Below, piece after piece: positions 56,648 through 64,000 of a stretch of 64,000 bases of DNA (position 1 is the stretch's first letter; every line of letters starts with the position of its first letter). The stretch comes from Corynebacterium meridianum (GTDB taxonomy: Bacteria > Actinomycetota > Actinomycetes > Mycobacteriales > Mycobacteriaceae). The position numbers were made by a program, and so were the translations under genes. The stretch spans positions 434,001 to 498,000 of the forward strand of contig NZ_JAEIOS010000009.1 in the NCBI RefSeq assembly GCF_016342265.1, written 5' to 3'. Below the pieces are notes generated by a model. The model saw only the letters and a program-made list of their open reading frames with translations. It did not search any database and was not told the DNA's origin.

Positions 56648-57187
56648 ATGGGCTACCGGGCGATCTGGGCACAGTCCGTCGACGGGGTCATCGGCGACGG
56701 TGGGGACATGCCGTGGCACATTCCCGAGGACCTCAGGTACTTCCGGGAAACCACCCTCGGTTCCCCCGTCCTGATGGGGCGGCGCACCTGGGAGACGATC
56801 CCGGAACGGTTCCGTCCCCTACCCGGCCGTGACAACTACGTCCTGACCACCCGCCCGGCCGGTACGTGGTCGGAGGGCGCCACCGTGATCGGTGATCCGT
56901 CCCAGGCCACGGAAGACGCGTGGATCATGGGGGGCGGCCGGGTCTACGCCGACACCCTGCCGATGGTGGATGAGGTTCGGGTGACGCTCGTCGACGCCGA
57001 GCTGCGCGATGTTCTCGGCCCTGTCGCGGTGTTCGCACCGGAGCTCGGGGACGCGTTCACGTGCACCGACGACACCGAATGGTTCGAATCCGCGAAGGGC
57101 CGGCTGACCGGTGCAGCCGAGGCGGCCCGGCAGGAGGGGCCGCTCCGTTACCGGGTGCTTACCTACCTCCGCGACCCGGTGGAATAA
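56648..57187 (+). CDS. folA: Dihydrofolate reductase
   Basis: A 179-aa NADPH-dependent reductase regenerating THF. Visible signatures are DGVIGDGGDMPWHIPEDLRYF (substrate loop, with Trp and the acidic residue), LMGRRTWETIPERFRPLPGR (NADPH site) and WIMGGGRVYADTLP. It lies three bases after thyA and is surely co-transcribed. Confidence 0.97.
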   Translation: MGYRAIWAQSVDGVIGDGGDMPWHIPEDLRYFRETTLGSPVLMGRRTWETIPERFRPLPGRDNYVLTTRPAGTWSEGATVIGDPSQATEDAWIMGGGRVYADTLPMVDEVRVTLVDAELRDVLGPVAVFAPELGDAFTCTDDTEWFESAKGRLTGAAEAARQEGPLRYRVLTYLRDPVE

Positions 57188-57216
57188 TCCCCACGCCCGG
57201 TGTCGTTGTACCGGGC

Positions 57217-57471
57217 ATGAGCGACAATCACATCACAGTTTTCCTGACCGACTGGTGCCCGTACTGTAACCGCCTGGTGAAGGCCCTCAACCGCACGGAG
57301 ACGCCGTTCACCGCCGTCAACGTCGAAGAGGATGCCGAGGCCTCGGCCTGGGTTGAGTCGGTGAACGACGGCAACCGGATCGTGCCCACCGTGAAGTACT
57401 CGGACGGAACGCACGCCACCAATCCCCAGGCTTCCGAGGTGCGCCGCAAGCTGGAGGAGCTGCAGGGCTGA
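57217..57471 (+). CDS. mrx1: Mycoredoxin (glutaredoxin-like)
   Basis: An 84-aa thioredoxin-fold protein with active site Cys14-Pro-Tyr-Cys17 in TDWCPYCNRL, then NVEEDAEASAWVESVNDGNRIVPTV with the cis-Pro, and GTHATNPQASEVRRKL. It closely matches corynebacterial mycoredoxin-1, which reduces mycothiol mixed disulfides. It starts 29 bases after folA and is followed by a terminator, so it may be the last gene of thyA-folA-mrx1. Confidence 0.9.
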   Translation: MSDNHITVFLTDWCPYCNRLVKALNRTETPFTAVNVEEDAEASAWVESVNDGNRIVPTVKYSDGTHATNPQASEVRRKLEELQG

Positions 57472-57789
57472 CCCCCGAAAGACCGAACGACCCCCGCAAG
57501 CCTGGTTTGCGCGGGGGTCGTTTCCTGTCGGTCCGGCGGCCGCACAGCCCCCTGGTTTTTTCGTGGATGGCGCCCGTCGGCGGGGCAACGTGGGGCGCCG
57601 GAGATCAGGACCCGCTGCCGGGTTGGCGGGAATGGATCGGCCGGGGACCTGTCCCGTGCGATCCCCCCGGACGCAGCTGAAAAAGCACGCGAATCCGGTC
57701 ACTCGTCATCCCCCGGGGTTCGGTCCCCGCGACGCGCGATATCCACCGGTTGCTGTCGTGGCCTGGAGCGGATGTGGCGGCAGAATCCG
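57472..57789. other. Intergenic region with terminator
   Basis: Some 320 bases between mycoredoxin and the convergent small membrane-protein gene. It holds the terminator at 57486-57524; after that I see nothing that looks coding. Confidence 0.5.
57486..57524 (+). terminator. Terminator after thyA-folA-mrx1
   Basis: A 12-bp stem, AACGACCCCCGC (57486-57497) with GCGGGGGTCGTT (57511-57522), followed by TT and a weak T run. Confidence 0.85.
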
Positions 57790-58188
57790 CTAGTCATCTC
57801 CGCGCCAGAGGTGCAGTCCTCCCCCGGACCGCCGTGGTGCGGAGAGCCGGAGCAGTGCGAGAGCGAGCCAGGGAACACCGGCGAACAGCACGAGGAGGAA
57901 CCACCAGCTGAAGGTCACGGCGACCGCTCCGGACAAAATGAGGGCGACGGGGCCCGCGAGACCTGCAGAGGAACGCAGTTCCGGGATGACCGTCACGCCG
58001 GTCGCGGTCATGGCGGTGAGCAGGGCACTGACCCCGAATCCCCAGGTGAATGCATCTACACCGGCACGGTACGCGAACAGAGCGAGTATCCCCCAGAGCA
58101 CCGCGAGGATCCAGGTTACGACGACCCACGGGCTGAATGGCGTGTTCTGCTTCTTCCGCCGCTTCGTGTTCCTGCGTTTCACGGCCAT
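57790..58188 (-). CDS. Small four-helix membrane protein, function unknown
   Basis: A 132-aa protein with a very basic N terminus (MAVKRRNTKRRKKQ) followed by four hydrophobic segments, about residues 21-41, 48-66, 77-92 and 93-110, and a short polar tail. The positive-inside pattern puts the N terminus in the cytoplasm. AGAAGG upstream of the ATG supports the start. I do not recognise a family. Its neighbours, cobF and mycoredoxin, give no clear functional hint. Confidence 0.65.
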   Translation of the reverse strand: MAVKRRNTKRRKKQNTPFSPWVVVTWILAVLWGILALFAYRAGVDAFTWGFGVSALLTAMTATGVTVIPELRSSAGLAGPVALILSGAVAVTFSWWFLLVLFAGVPWLALALLRLSAPRRSGGGLHLWRGDD

Positions 58189-58291
58189 TGCACCGTCACC
58201 TTCTCTCGTTCCCGGGACACGGAACAGCCACCGCCGTCCACCGGAGTCAACCTACCTGTGTTCGCGGTGTCCGCCAACCGGTATCAGGGGT

Positions 58292-59050
58292 TCACCGAGC
58301 GTCGAGCTCGCGGAGAAGGTAGGTGTCCATGATCCAGCCGTGGCTGTCCCGGAGCGTGCACTTCAACGCGGCCACCTCGTCGCCGATGTCCTCGACGAAT
58401 CCCGCGCGGAGGATCTGTTCCGGCGTTCCCAGGTATGCACCCCAGTACATGTAGGTGTCGGGTCCGGCGACCTCGTTCCAGGTCGTCCCTCCGTCGAGCA
58501 TGACGAAGCAGTTGCGCCTGTCGGCAGCGCTCGTGGCGGGGAGGAGACGCCCCGTGGTCACGTGGATGGGTTCACCGATGCGGTTCGCGGTTATGGCGTG
58601 CGCGGCGGTGAGCGCCTGGAGCGCCGTGATACCGGGTATGACCCGGACCACGCACTCGAGTCCGGTCTCCTCGCGCATGCGGTCGATGATGCGGAGAGTG
58701 GAATCGTAGAGCGACGGATCCCCCCAGACGAGAAACGCAGCTGTGCCGTCCGGGTCGGTTTCACCGACAATCGCCTCGGAAAGCAACCTCGCGCGTTCCC
58801 CGTGCCACCGGCGAACCTCCGCACGGTAGTCGGAGGGGTTGCGGTCCCGCTCTGGATCGGTCACCGCGATTATGGGGATGCCCGGTGAGTGTGCGTCGAC
58901 CACCGTCCGACGGGCCTGCAGGAGGTCGGCCTTCTGTTCGCCCTTGTCCAGGGCGATGACCACGTCCGCGGAGCGGAGCGCATCTATAGCGCCGAGTGTG
59001 AGGTGGCCGGGATCCCCTGCCCCGATTCCGATGACCAGAAGTGTCCGCAT
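58292..59050 (-). CDS. cobF: Precorrin-6A synthase (deacetylating)
   Basis: A 252-aa methyltransferase of the tetrapyrrole (SUMT-like) family. The start LLVIGIGAGDPGHLTLGAID is the AdoMet-binding loop, with FLVWGDPSLYDST as the second family motif and VIPGITALQALTAAHAI as the third. Its length and the GDPGHLT form point to CobF, which methylates precorrin-5 at C-1 and releases acetate in aerobic cobalamin synthesis. No other cob gene is in the window, so it is either isolated or part of a dispersed pathway. Confidence 0.85.
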   Translation of the reverse strand: MRTLLVIGIGAGDPGHLTLGAIDALRSADVVIALDKGEQKADLLQARRTVVDAHSPGIPIIAVTDPERDRNPSDYRAEVRRWHGERARLLSEAIVGETDPDGTAAFLVWGDPSLYDSTLRIIDRMREETGLECVVRVIPGITALQALTAAHAITANRIGEPIHVTTGRLLPATSAADRRNCFVMLDGGTTWNEVAGPDTYMYWGAYLGTPEQILRAGFVEDIGDEVAALKCTLRDSHGWIMDTYLLRELDAR

Positions 59051-59137
59051 CCTGGATCAGCCCTTTCCGCTCCGCCCGGTGAAACGTCCCGGAACCCGGT
59101 ACCTGTGGCCGGGCCCCGGGACACACCGGATGGTCGT

Positions 59138-59407
59138 CTAGTCGTCGCCGTGGATTTCCTCGTGATCCTTCGCGGAGAGCCCGGAGGTGAAACCGTCGAA
59201 GTTCGCGATGAAGGACTGCCCGAGGTAGCGGGTGCACGCCTCGGAGAGGTGCTTCGCATCGTAGATGTTCAAAAGCAGGATGTTGCTGAGGGTGCCATCC
59301 TCCTCGATCCTGTCGAGGGAGAGCACGGGGCCCTTCTCTCCGGTGACGATGTTGGTCACGACCTCAACACGGTTGACGTCGGTGAACAGAGGCTTCTTCT
59401 TCGGCAT
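59138..59407 (-). CDS. Small conserved-looking protein, function unknown
   Basis: An 89-aa acidic protein beginning MPKKKPLFTDVNRVEVVTNI, with GPVLSLDRIEEDGTLSNILL in the middle and an acidic end. The alternating hydrophobic pattern suggests a small beta-rich fold; there is no signal, membrane segment or metal motif. AAAGGAAGG upstream of the ATG is a good ribosome binding site, which with its composition supports a real gene. I do not know the family. Confidence 0.6.
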   Translation of the reverse strand: MPKKKPLFTDVNRVEVVTNIVTGEKGPVLSLDRIEEDGTLSNILLLNIYDAKHLSEACTRYLGQSFIANFDGFTSGLSAKDHEEIHGDD

Positions 59408-59623
59408 GATGTACCTTCCTTTGATTCGGGGTGGGCCCTCACGGAACCCACAGGTATTACTGCAAGCCTATGTTCTTTTCGCCGCCGTTGAAGTGAGCTC
59501 GGGGGTAGTGTCCCGGATCTCACAGGTGGAGCCACCCCCGAGGTCTGTCACTCGCCCGGTTTTCACCACCAGGCACCGATGGGCTAATCTGACACCGTCC
59601 GCCCCTGATGAGGTCGGCGGCCA

Positions 59624-59699
59624 GCCCTAGTAGCTCAGTGGATAGAGCACGGCTCTCCTAAAGCCGGTGTCGGAGGTTCGATTCCTCTCTGGGGCACCA
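59624..59699 (+). tRNA. tRNA-Arg, anticodon CCT
   Basis: A full cloverleaf: acceptor GCCCTAG/CTGGGGC with a G-T pair, D-arm GCTC-AGTGGATA-GAGC, anticodon stem CGGCT/AGCCG with loop CTCCTAA (anticodon CCT, reads AGG), and T-arm with TTCGATT. Unlike the tRNA-Ala gene, CCA is encoded at 59697-59699. Confidence 0.95.
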
Positions 59700-60653
59700 G
59701 AGTGTTTCCTCCGCTCACCCGCGGTCTCCCCTCTTCCGTCGGAAAACCGCTGAACGCTTTCTTTTTCGACGAATGCCGGAGACACACGATGGGGGGCTTC
59801 CGGAGGTGGACCCGGGGCCGATTTCTCCGGAGTCAAGGATGATTGTCCACGATTCAACTGCCACATCAGCCGGCACACCACGCGATTCAGAGTGTGTGCA
59901 GGATGCTCGACCATCAACCCAAGGGTGACCGCTTGCTTCTCCCTGTGTCTGATTCATCGTGTTGGTGCGTCAGCCACTGCCATGGAGAGGAGTGCGCTCC
60001 TGATTCCCCGTCGGTCGGGATCCGGTGGGATCTCCGATCACGCCGGGGCGGGGTGGGTCGCTTCCCCGACATACCCAGGCGGCATGCTGTGGCTCCTGTT
60101 CCGCCGCGGTGAGATGTCCGGTGCAATCGACGCGCCACTCAAAAGAGATCCGGGGGATCGCCACGGCTGCGGACGCTTCTCCGGCCGCTGCGCGGTATCG
60201 GTGTGGACGATGAAACCGCACCGCCCCTACAAGCGGGGCACCCCTCCGACCGGACGCAGTGACGGTCCGGTTGATGGAGGGGATCATCCGTTGATCGGGC
60301 TACGAGCCCCTGTATGAGTCGGAGCATTCGGTTTCTGCGCCGATAGCCCGGTTGCCCGATCCACTCTTCACCTGTGGGACGCGGGCACGGTTCCGATACC
60401 CGCCGCCTGTCCCCTTCCTGATGCCTTCGAACTGCTCAATCACGTCACATGGGTCGTGCTAACCTCCACTATGAACAGCTCCTCCGGTCACCGTCCCGAA
60501 GTCCGGGGCGACCGGTGATCCGATGCCAGAACAGAGCCACGCACCACAGAGTGTCCTCCTCCCCCGACGTTCCCCGGTTGCGGCGTCCTGCGGATCCGCG
60601 AGGGCGCATCTTTCGCCACGATCCAGTCCCTTCATACGACGAAAAAGAAGCCC
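59700..60653. other. Long gene-free stretch downstream of tRNA-Arg
   Basis: About 950 bases. Open frames occur on both strands but none combines a start signal with protein-like composition. I found no second copy of the tRNA 3' end that would mark an element boundary, no IS-like inverted repeats and no convincing terminator. Confidence 0.45.
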
Positions 60654-61946
60654 ATGACTGCTCCCCACCTGAGTTTCAGATATCCGGCACTGCCCAGTCT
60701 CATCACCGCGGGAATTGCCGTCGTCGCAGCTGTGGTGGCGCAGATTGCCTCACACCGCCCTGCGTTCCATCACAGTCTTTTGCTCAACGTCACCGATGGA
60801 GAGCCACTCGCACAGTTGATCCGGGCGGAGGACCCGGCGTTCAGGTTCACGTCCGGTGCCGATCACTACGACGGGGTCTATCTGTGGGCGATGGCGCGGG
60901 ACCCGTTCGCCTCCGGGGAGGCCCACGAGCTGATAGATCTCGCCGCCTACCGCTACGGCCACCCGTTCTACTCGTGGATGGCTTCTCTCCTCGCGTTCGG
61001 ACAACCGCACCTCCTGTCGACGACGTTCTGGATCCTCGGTCTCATCTCCATCGGAGCGTCCACGTACCTGGTCTCCCGGTTGGCTGTGTCCCACGGATGC
61101 TCACCCTGGTGGGGACTGTTGGTCGCGGCCAGTCCCGGACTGTTGTTCAGCGCCACCACAAATCTGACGGAACCTTTCCAACTCGCACTGGTCACAGGAC
61201 TATTGTTGGCCTGGCGCGCCCGTATTCATCCCGTATGGATAGCGGTGCTGAGCGTGGTGATCTGCCTGTCGAAGGAACAGCTTGTCCTGATTCCCGGTGC
61301 ACTCGGCCTTCATCTACTCATACACATGGTCCGGGACCGGCGTCTGTACTGGCGGCGGGCGCTGGCACTGGCCGCCGGACCGATCGCCCTGGCGGTGTGG
61401 CTGCCATTCATTCGCAGTCGCTTCACCACCGATCAGCTCACCTACGATGACGGCAACATCGGTATGCCGGTCGTCGGATGGCTGAGAATATTCGATCTCG
61501 CCGGCGCCATGCGCGTGAGCGGTGACATGAACTCGTCTCAGATCGGGTCCACCGCCGTATCGGCCCTCATCGCGTTGGCGGTACTCATGCTCTCAGCTGC
61601 CGTCATCGGTCTGCTCAGACGCGACGAGCTCGGCCTGATCGTCGCTGTCCAGGCGGTGCTCATCTCGTGTCTGGACTGGCGGACACTGTTCTTCCCGCAT
61701 GAGATGTACCGTATCCCCGCGGTGCCTGCTCTGCTCGCGGCTCTGCTCGTCGTCATTCATCTCACCCATCACAGGATCGCGTCCGCCCGCACGGACGGGC
61801 AACAACCCACCGACACCAAAACCGAATCCCCCGGCGGTACCCGGAATGGGGTCATCAGCTCCGACACAACCCCGAATCCGGAGGCGGAACAGATAGTGAC
61901 GTCCACCGACTCCGTGCGGGTGAACCGGTCCGACCCCTCCCACTGA
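60654..61946 (+). CDS. Polytopic membrane protein, GT-C glycosyltransferase-like
   Basis: A 430-aa protein with about ten hydrophobic segments and an acidic, disordered C-terminal tail (about 380-430). The first extracytoplasmic loop has FTSGADHYDGVYLWAMARDP, a form like the Asp-bearing loop of GT-C enzymes that use polyprenyl-linked sugars, followed by YRYGHPFYSW. These features suggest a glycosyltransferase acting outside the membrane, but the family is not certain and no polysaccharide genes flank it. The ribosome binding site is weak (AAGAAG). Confidence 0.6.
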   Translation: MTAPHLSFRYPALPSLITAGIAVVAAVVAQIASHRPAFHHSLLLNVTDGEPLAQLIRAEDPAFRFTSGADHYDGVYLWAMARDPFASGEAHELIDLAAYRYGHPFYSWMASLLAFGQPHLLSTTFWILGLISIGASTYLVSRLAVSHGCSPWWGLLVAASPGLLFSATTNLTEPFQLALVTGLLLAWRARIHPVWIAVLSVVICLSKEQLVLIPGALGLHLLIHMVRDRRLYWRRALALAAGPIALAVWLPFIRSRFTTDQLTYDDGNIGMPVVGWLRIFDLAGAMRVSGDMNSSQIGSTAVSALIALAVLMLSAAVIGLLRRDELGLIVAVQAVLISCLDWRTLFFPHEMYRIPAVPALLAALLVVIHLTHHRIASARTDGQQPTDTKTESPGGTRNGVISSDTTPNPEAEQIVTSTDSVRVNRSDPSH

Positions 61947-62470
61947 GTCACTGGTGGGACGTCGACCTGCCGTGGGTATTCCCGGTGGAACTCCCGCCGG
62001 CCGGGTCGGACCTTTCGCACCACCCCGACTTGTACCCGGGGGCCCGGCCGTCGACCGGCGCAGAGGCACGAACACCGTCATCCTCTCCCCGAGGATCGCC
62101 GGAAGCGACTCACTTGCACCGGTTCCGTGGGGCCGAGGATCCGAACAGCGAACGAAGGCTCCACGCCAGTTCAGCGGGCGCACGACGGACGGGGGCACAC
62201 GGAATCTGGACATCATACGGCCTTAAAAACCACGGCATTCGCCCTTTCCGGCCCGAGTCCGACACCGGCACGGGGTGTCTACGCCTCCCCCGTTGCGGTA
62301 GCGATCCACCGCCGATCGGATCCCCGGGCCTTCGACGATGACCGGATCGGTGGCACCTCCCGCACCCCGGTAGGTAACGGGCGACACCGTCGCCCCCTCA
62401 AGTTGCTACTGTGGTGCATGTGACCCGTGTGAATCGCAGGTCGTCCCGATCCTCATCCAGGAAGTACAGC
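61947..62470. other. Intergenic region upstream of the DUF1906 gene
   Basis: Some 520 bases without a supported gene or recognisable hairpin. The promoter of the following gene is expected here, possibly around the AT-rich spot near 62220-62232. Confidence 0.45.
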
Positions 62471-63340
62471 ATGACGTCGCGTCAACCCACCATCCACCGC
62501 CGTACCCTGCTCAAGGTGGCCGCGCTCGCCGCGGCCGGCGGCACCATCGCATCTTCGACCGGAACGCTCCCCCGGGCGTACGCCGCACGACCCGTGCTGG
62601 GAACGGTCCTCGACTACGCCGCGGGCGTCCCCGATGCCCGCGCGATCGCCGCTGCGGGCCATCTGGGTGCCGTGAGGTACGTCTCCCGTCGACGCCCGGG
62701 GACCGAGAGCTGGATGTTGGGGAAACCTGTCACCGCGGCGGAGACGTTCGCTTTCAGGTCAGCGGGGCTCGCCACCGCGAGCGTGTACCAGTTCGGTCGC
62801 GCCGACACCGCCGACTGGCTCCGGGGCGCGGCCGGCGCGGCCGTCCACGCCCCTCAGGCGATCGCTCTCCACGCTGCGGCGGGCGGGCCCGCGGGCAGAC
62901 CGGTCTACGTCGCCATCGACGACAATCCGAGCTGGGGGCAGTACGCCGGCCAGATCCGGCCCTACCTCGGGGCTTTCAGGGCTTCACTCGAGGCCGCCGG
63001 ACTGCGGCTGGGTGTCTACGGCAACTACAACGTCATAACGTGGGCCCTGGCCGATGGGCTCGGCGAGTTCTTCTGGCAGCATGACTGGGGTTCCGGTGGC
63101 CGCCTGCATCCGCGGGCGGATCTCCACCAGCCGGCGAAGCGTACGGCCTGGATCTCCGGTGTCGAGGTCGATGTCAACGACGTCTACTCTCGGGACTGGG
63201 GCCAGTGGACGGCGACGCTGCCGGACGCTGTGTCCCCAGGCCCGGTGGAGATCCCCGCTCCCCTGCCTCCCGCACCCGACGGGGACCCGGTCAAGGCACT
63301 CGGTCAACTGCTGACGCAGCTGAATGGCCTGTCCGGATAA
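62471..63340 (+). CDS. Tat-exported DUF1906 (glycoside-hydrolase-like) protein
   Basis: A 289-aa exported protein. A twin-arginine signal is clear: HRRTLLKVAALAAAGG (9-24) with cleavage likely after AYA (36-38). The mature part, from VLDYAAGVPDARAIAAAG, is a TIM-barrel-like DUF1906 domain with VYVAIDDNPSWGQYAG and GVYGNYNVI, related to M. tuberculosis Rv2525c, a Tat substrate that affects the cell wall. The C-terminal end from about 262 is a Pro/Asp-rich linker and short helix. AGGAAG before the ATG at 62471 is preferred over GTGs upstream. It is convergent with the antiporter gene, 14 bases apart. Confidence 0.8.
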   Translation: MTSRQPTIHRRTLLKVAALAAAGGTIASSTGTLPRAYAARPVLGTVLDYAAGVPDARAIAAAGHLGAVRYVSRRRPGTESWMLGKPVTAAETFAFRSAGLATASVYQFGRADTADWLRGAAGAAVHAPQAIALHAAAGGPAGRPVYVAIDDNPSWGQYAGQIRPYLGAFRASLEAAGLRLGVYGNYNVITWALADGLGEFFWQHDWGSGGRLHPRADLHQPAKRTAWISGVEVDVNDVYSRDWGQWTATLPDAVSPGPVEIPAPLPPAPDGDPVKALGQLLTQLNGLSG

Positions 63341-63354
63341 ACTCCGGACCTCGG

Positions 63355-64000
63355 TCAGTCTTCATCCGAGTCGATGGTGATCTCGTCATCGGAGACGGTG
63401 CTGCTCTTGGGCCGCGGCTTGGGCCGGCCGGCACCCGATTCCGTAGAATCAGCGCTTTTCCCGCTCCGGTACTCGACTGCCTCGGCCTCTATGTCATTTT
63501 CCACCCGGCGTCGCTCCTCCTCGTCACCGGGGTACTCCGGCGCGGGAACATGAGAGTGCACGTTCGCGGCCAACATCGGGAAGAGGAGCACCGTCGCGGC
63601 CCCGGTGGCCACCATCACCGAGGCACGCCCCTCACCGAGGAGTCCCCGGTCCACTGCGATCTCGGTGACGGCCACGATGATCGGCAGACCCGTCGCGGAG
63701 TACAGCGAGAGCTCCATCTGGTCCCGGAAACCCCGGATCCCCGAGCCGGTGTCCGTGAAGCGTTCCACCAGCAGGATCGGCAGCCCACGCGCGATGTAGA
63801 TGACGATGATCCCCACGACCACGGCCCAGGGTGAGTGCAGGACCTCGCGGACGTTGATCGCCATGCCGGACGTGATGAAGAACACCGGGATGAGCAGACC
63901 GTAGCCCATGACGTCGAGACGCGCCTCGACCGTCTTCCGGGCACGCACGGGAACCAGTCCCCGGAGGATGATGCCCGCCGCGAATGCCCCGAGAACCACG
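63355..64000 (-). CDS. Cation/proton antiporter (CPA2 type), C-terminal part, truncated by window
   Basis: The open frame continues past the window edge, so the start is missing. The 215 visible residues have about five hydrophobic segments, including GLLIPVFFITSGMAI (characteristic of CPA2 Na+/H+ and K+/H+ exchangers) and ATGLPIIVAVTEIAVDRGLL, then a charged cytoplasmic tail of about 65 residues. The protein exchanges Na+ or K+ for protons. The ion and subfamily are not determinable from this part. Confidence 0.8.
   Translation of the reverse strand, partial: VVLGAFAAGIILRGLVPVRARKTVEARLDVMGYGLLIPVFFITSGMAINVREVLHSPWAVVVGIIVIYIARGLPILLVERFTDTGSGIRGFRDQMELSLYSATGLPIIVAVTEIAVDRGLLGEGRASVMVATGAATVLLFPMLAANVHSHVPAPEYPGDEEERRRVENDIEAEAVEYRSGKSADSTESGAGRPKPRPKSSTVSDDEITIDSDED

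Overview
The window is a 64 kb stretch of a high-GC actinobacterial chromosome, most likely Corynebacterium. The evidence is a single giant type I fatty acid synthase (about 3075 aa), a near-textbook AmtR nitrogen regulator, the galU / gephyrin-like / rimJ / SepX-GlpR order shared with Mycobacterium and Corynebacterium, an MprAB-HtrA envelope-stress cluster, a mycoredoxin, and many genes that appear to start without a ribosome binding site. Almost everything is core chromosome. I see no insertion sequence, prophage or CRISPR array. The species cannot be told from the sequence.

Layout. 1-2370: end of an MscS-type channel gene, a TetR-DoxX pair with a double operator, a gene-poor stretch, tRNA-Ala(CGC). 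2538-7083 (minus): sepX/glpR, a RimJ-like acetyltransferase, the gephyrin-like glp and galU; the first three are linked to division and polar growth in relatives. 7168-9124 (plus): 5-formyl-THF cyclo-ligase, a SAF-domain membrane protein, mscL. 9121-13533 (minus): a small PPHW protein, MoaB-like protein, HtrA protease, MprB and MprA. 13784-16190: two divergent operons for six ribosomal proteins (L32, L31B / L28, L33, S14, S18), all in the cysteine-poor, zinc-independent form. 16491-18196: a GlnD-like DUF294 protein and amtR. 18212-23277 (minus): citE-like, purH, purN and a PerM/DUF6350 membrane protein. 23663-31444: secreted M23 peptidase, pcrA, chorismate mutase, a small helix-rich protein, succinate-semialdehyde dehydrogenase, pgi.

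31708-36528 is the clearest accessory module, a type III restriction-modification pair. The methylase and the helicase motor of Res look intact, but both signature motifs of the C-terminal nuclease are altered (PGW for PDW, DTG for ETK), so the complex may methylate and translocate DNA without cutting it. 36802-46029 is fas, with a neighbouring TetR gene and a phased array of GTATC/GATAC arms in the fas promoter region. 47258-54839 holds yccF, an Nei2 DNA glycosylase, an antitoxin-toxin pair behind a perfect 26-bp palindrome, two possible tiny membrane peptides and the Lhr helicase. 54982-57471: cysQ, thyA, folA and mycoredoxin. The last part has a small membrane protein, cobF, an 89-aa unknown, tRNA-Arg(CCT), a 950-bp gene-free stretch, a GT-C-like membrane protein, a Tat-exported DUF1906 protein and the end of a cation/proton antiporter gene.

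The strongest leads are the nuclease-motif loss in Res, the degenerate gephyrin paralogue beside its presumed receptor, the GlnD-like protein with altered active-site residues beside amtR, and the compact palindromic operators at the two TetR loci and the toxin-antitoxin operon.
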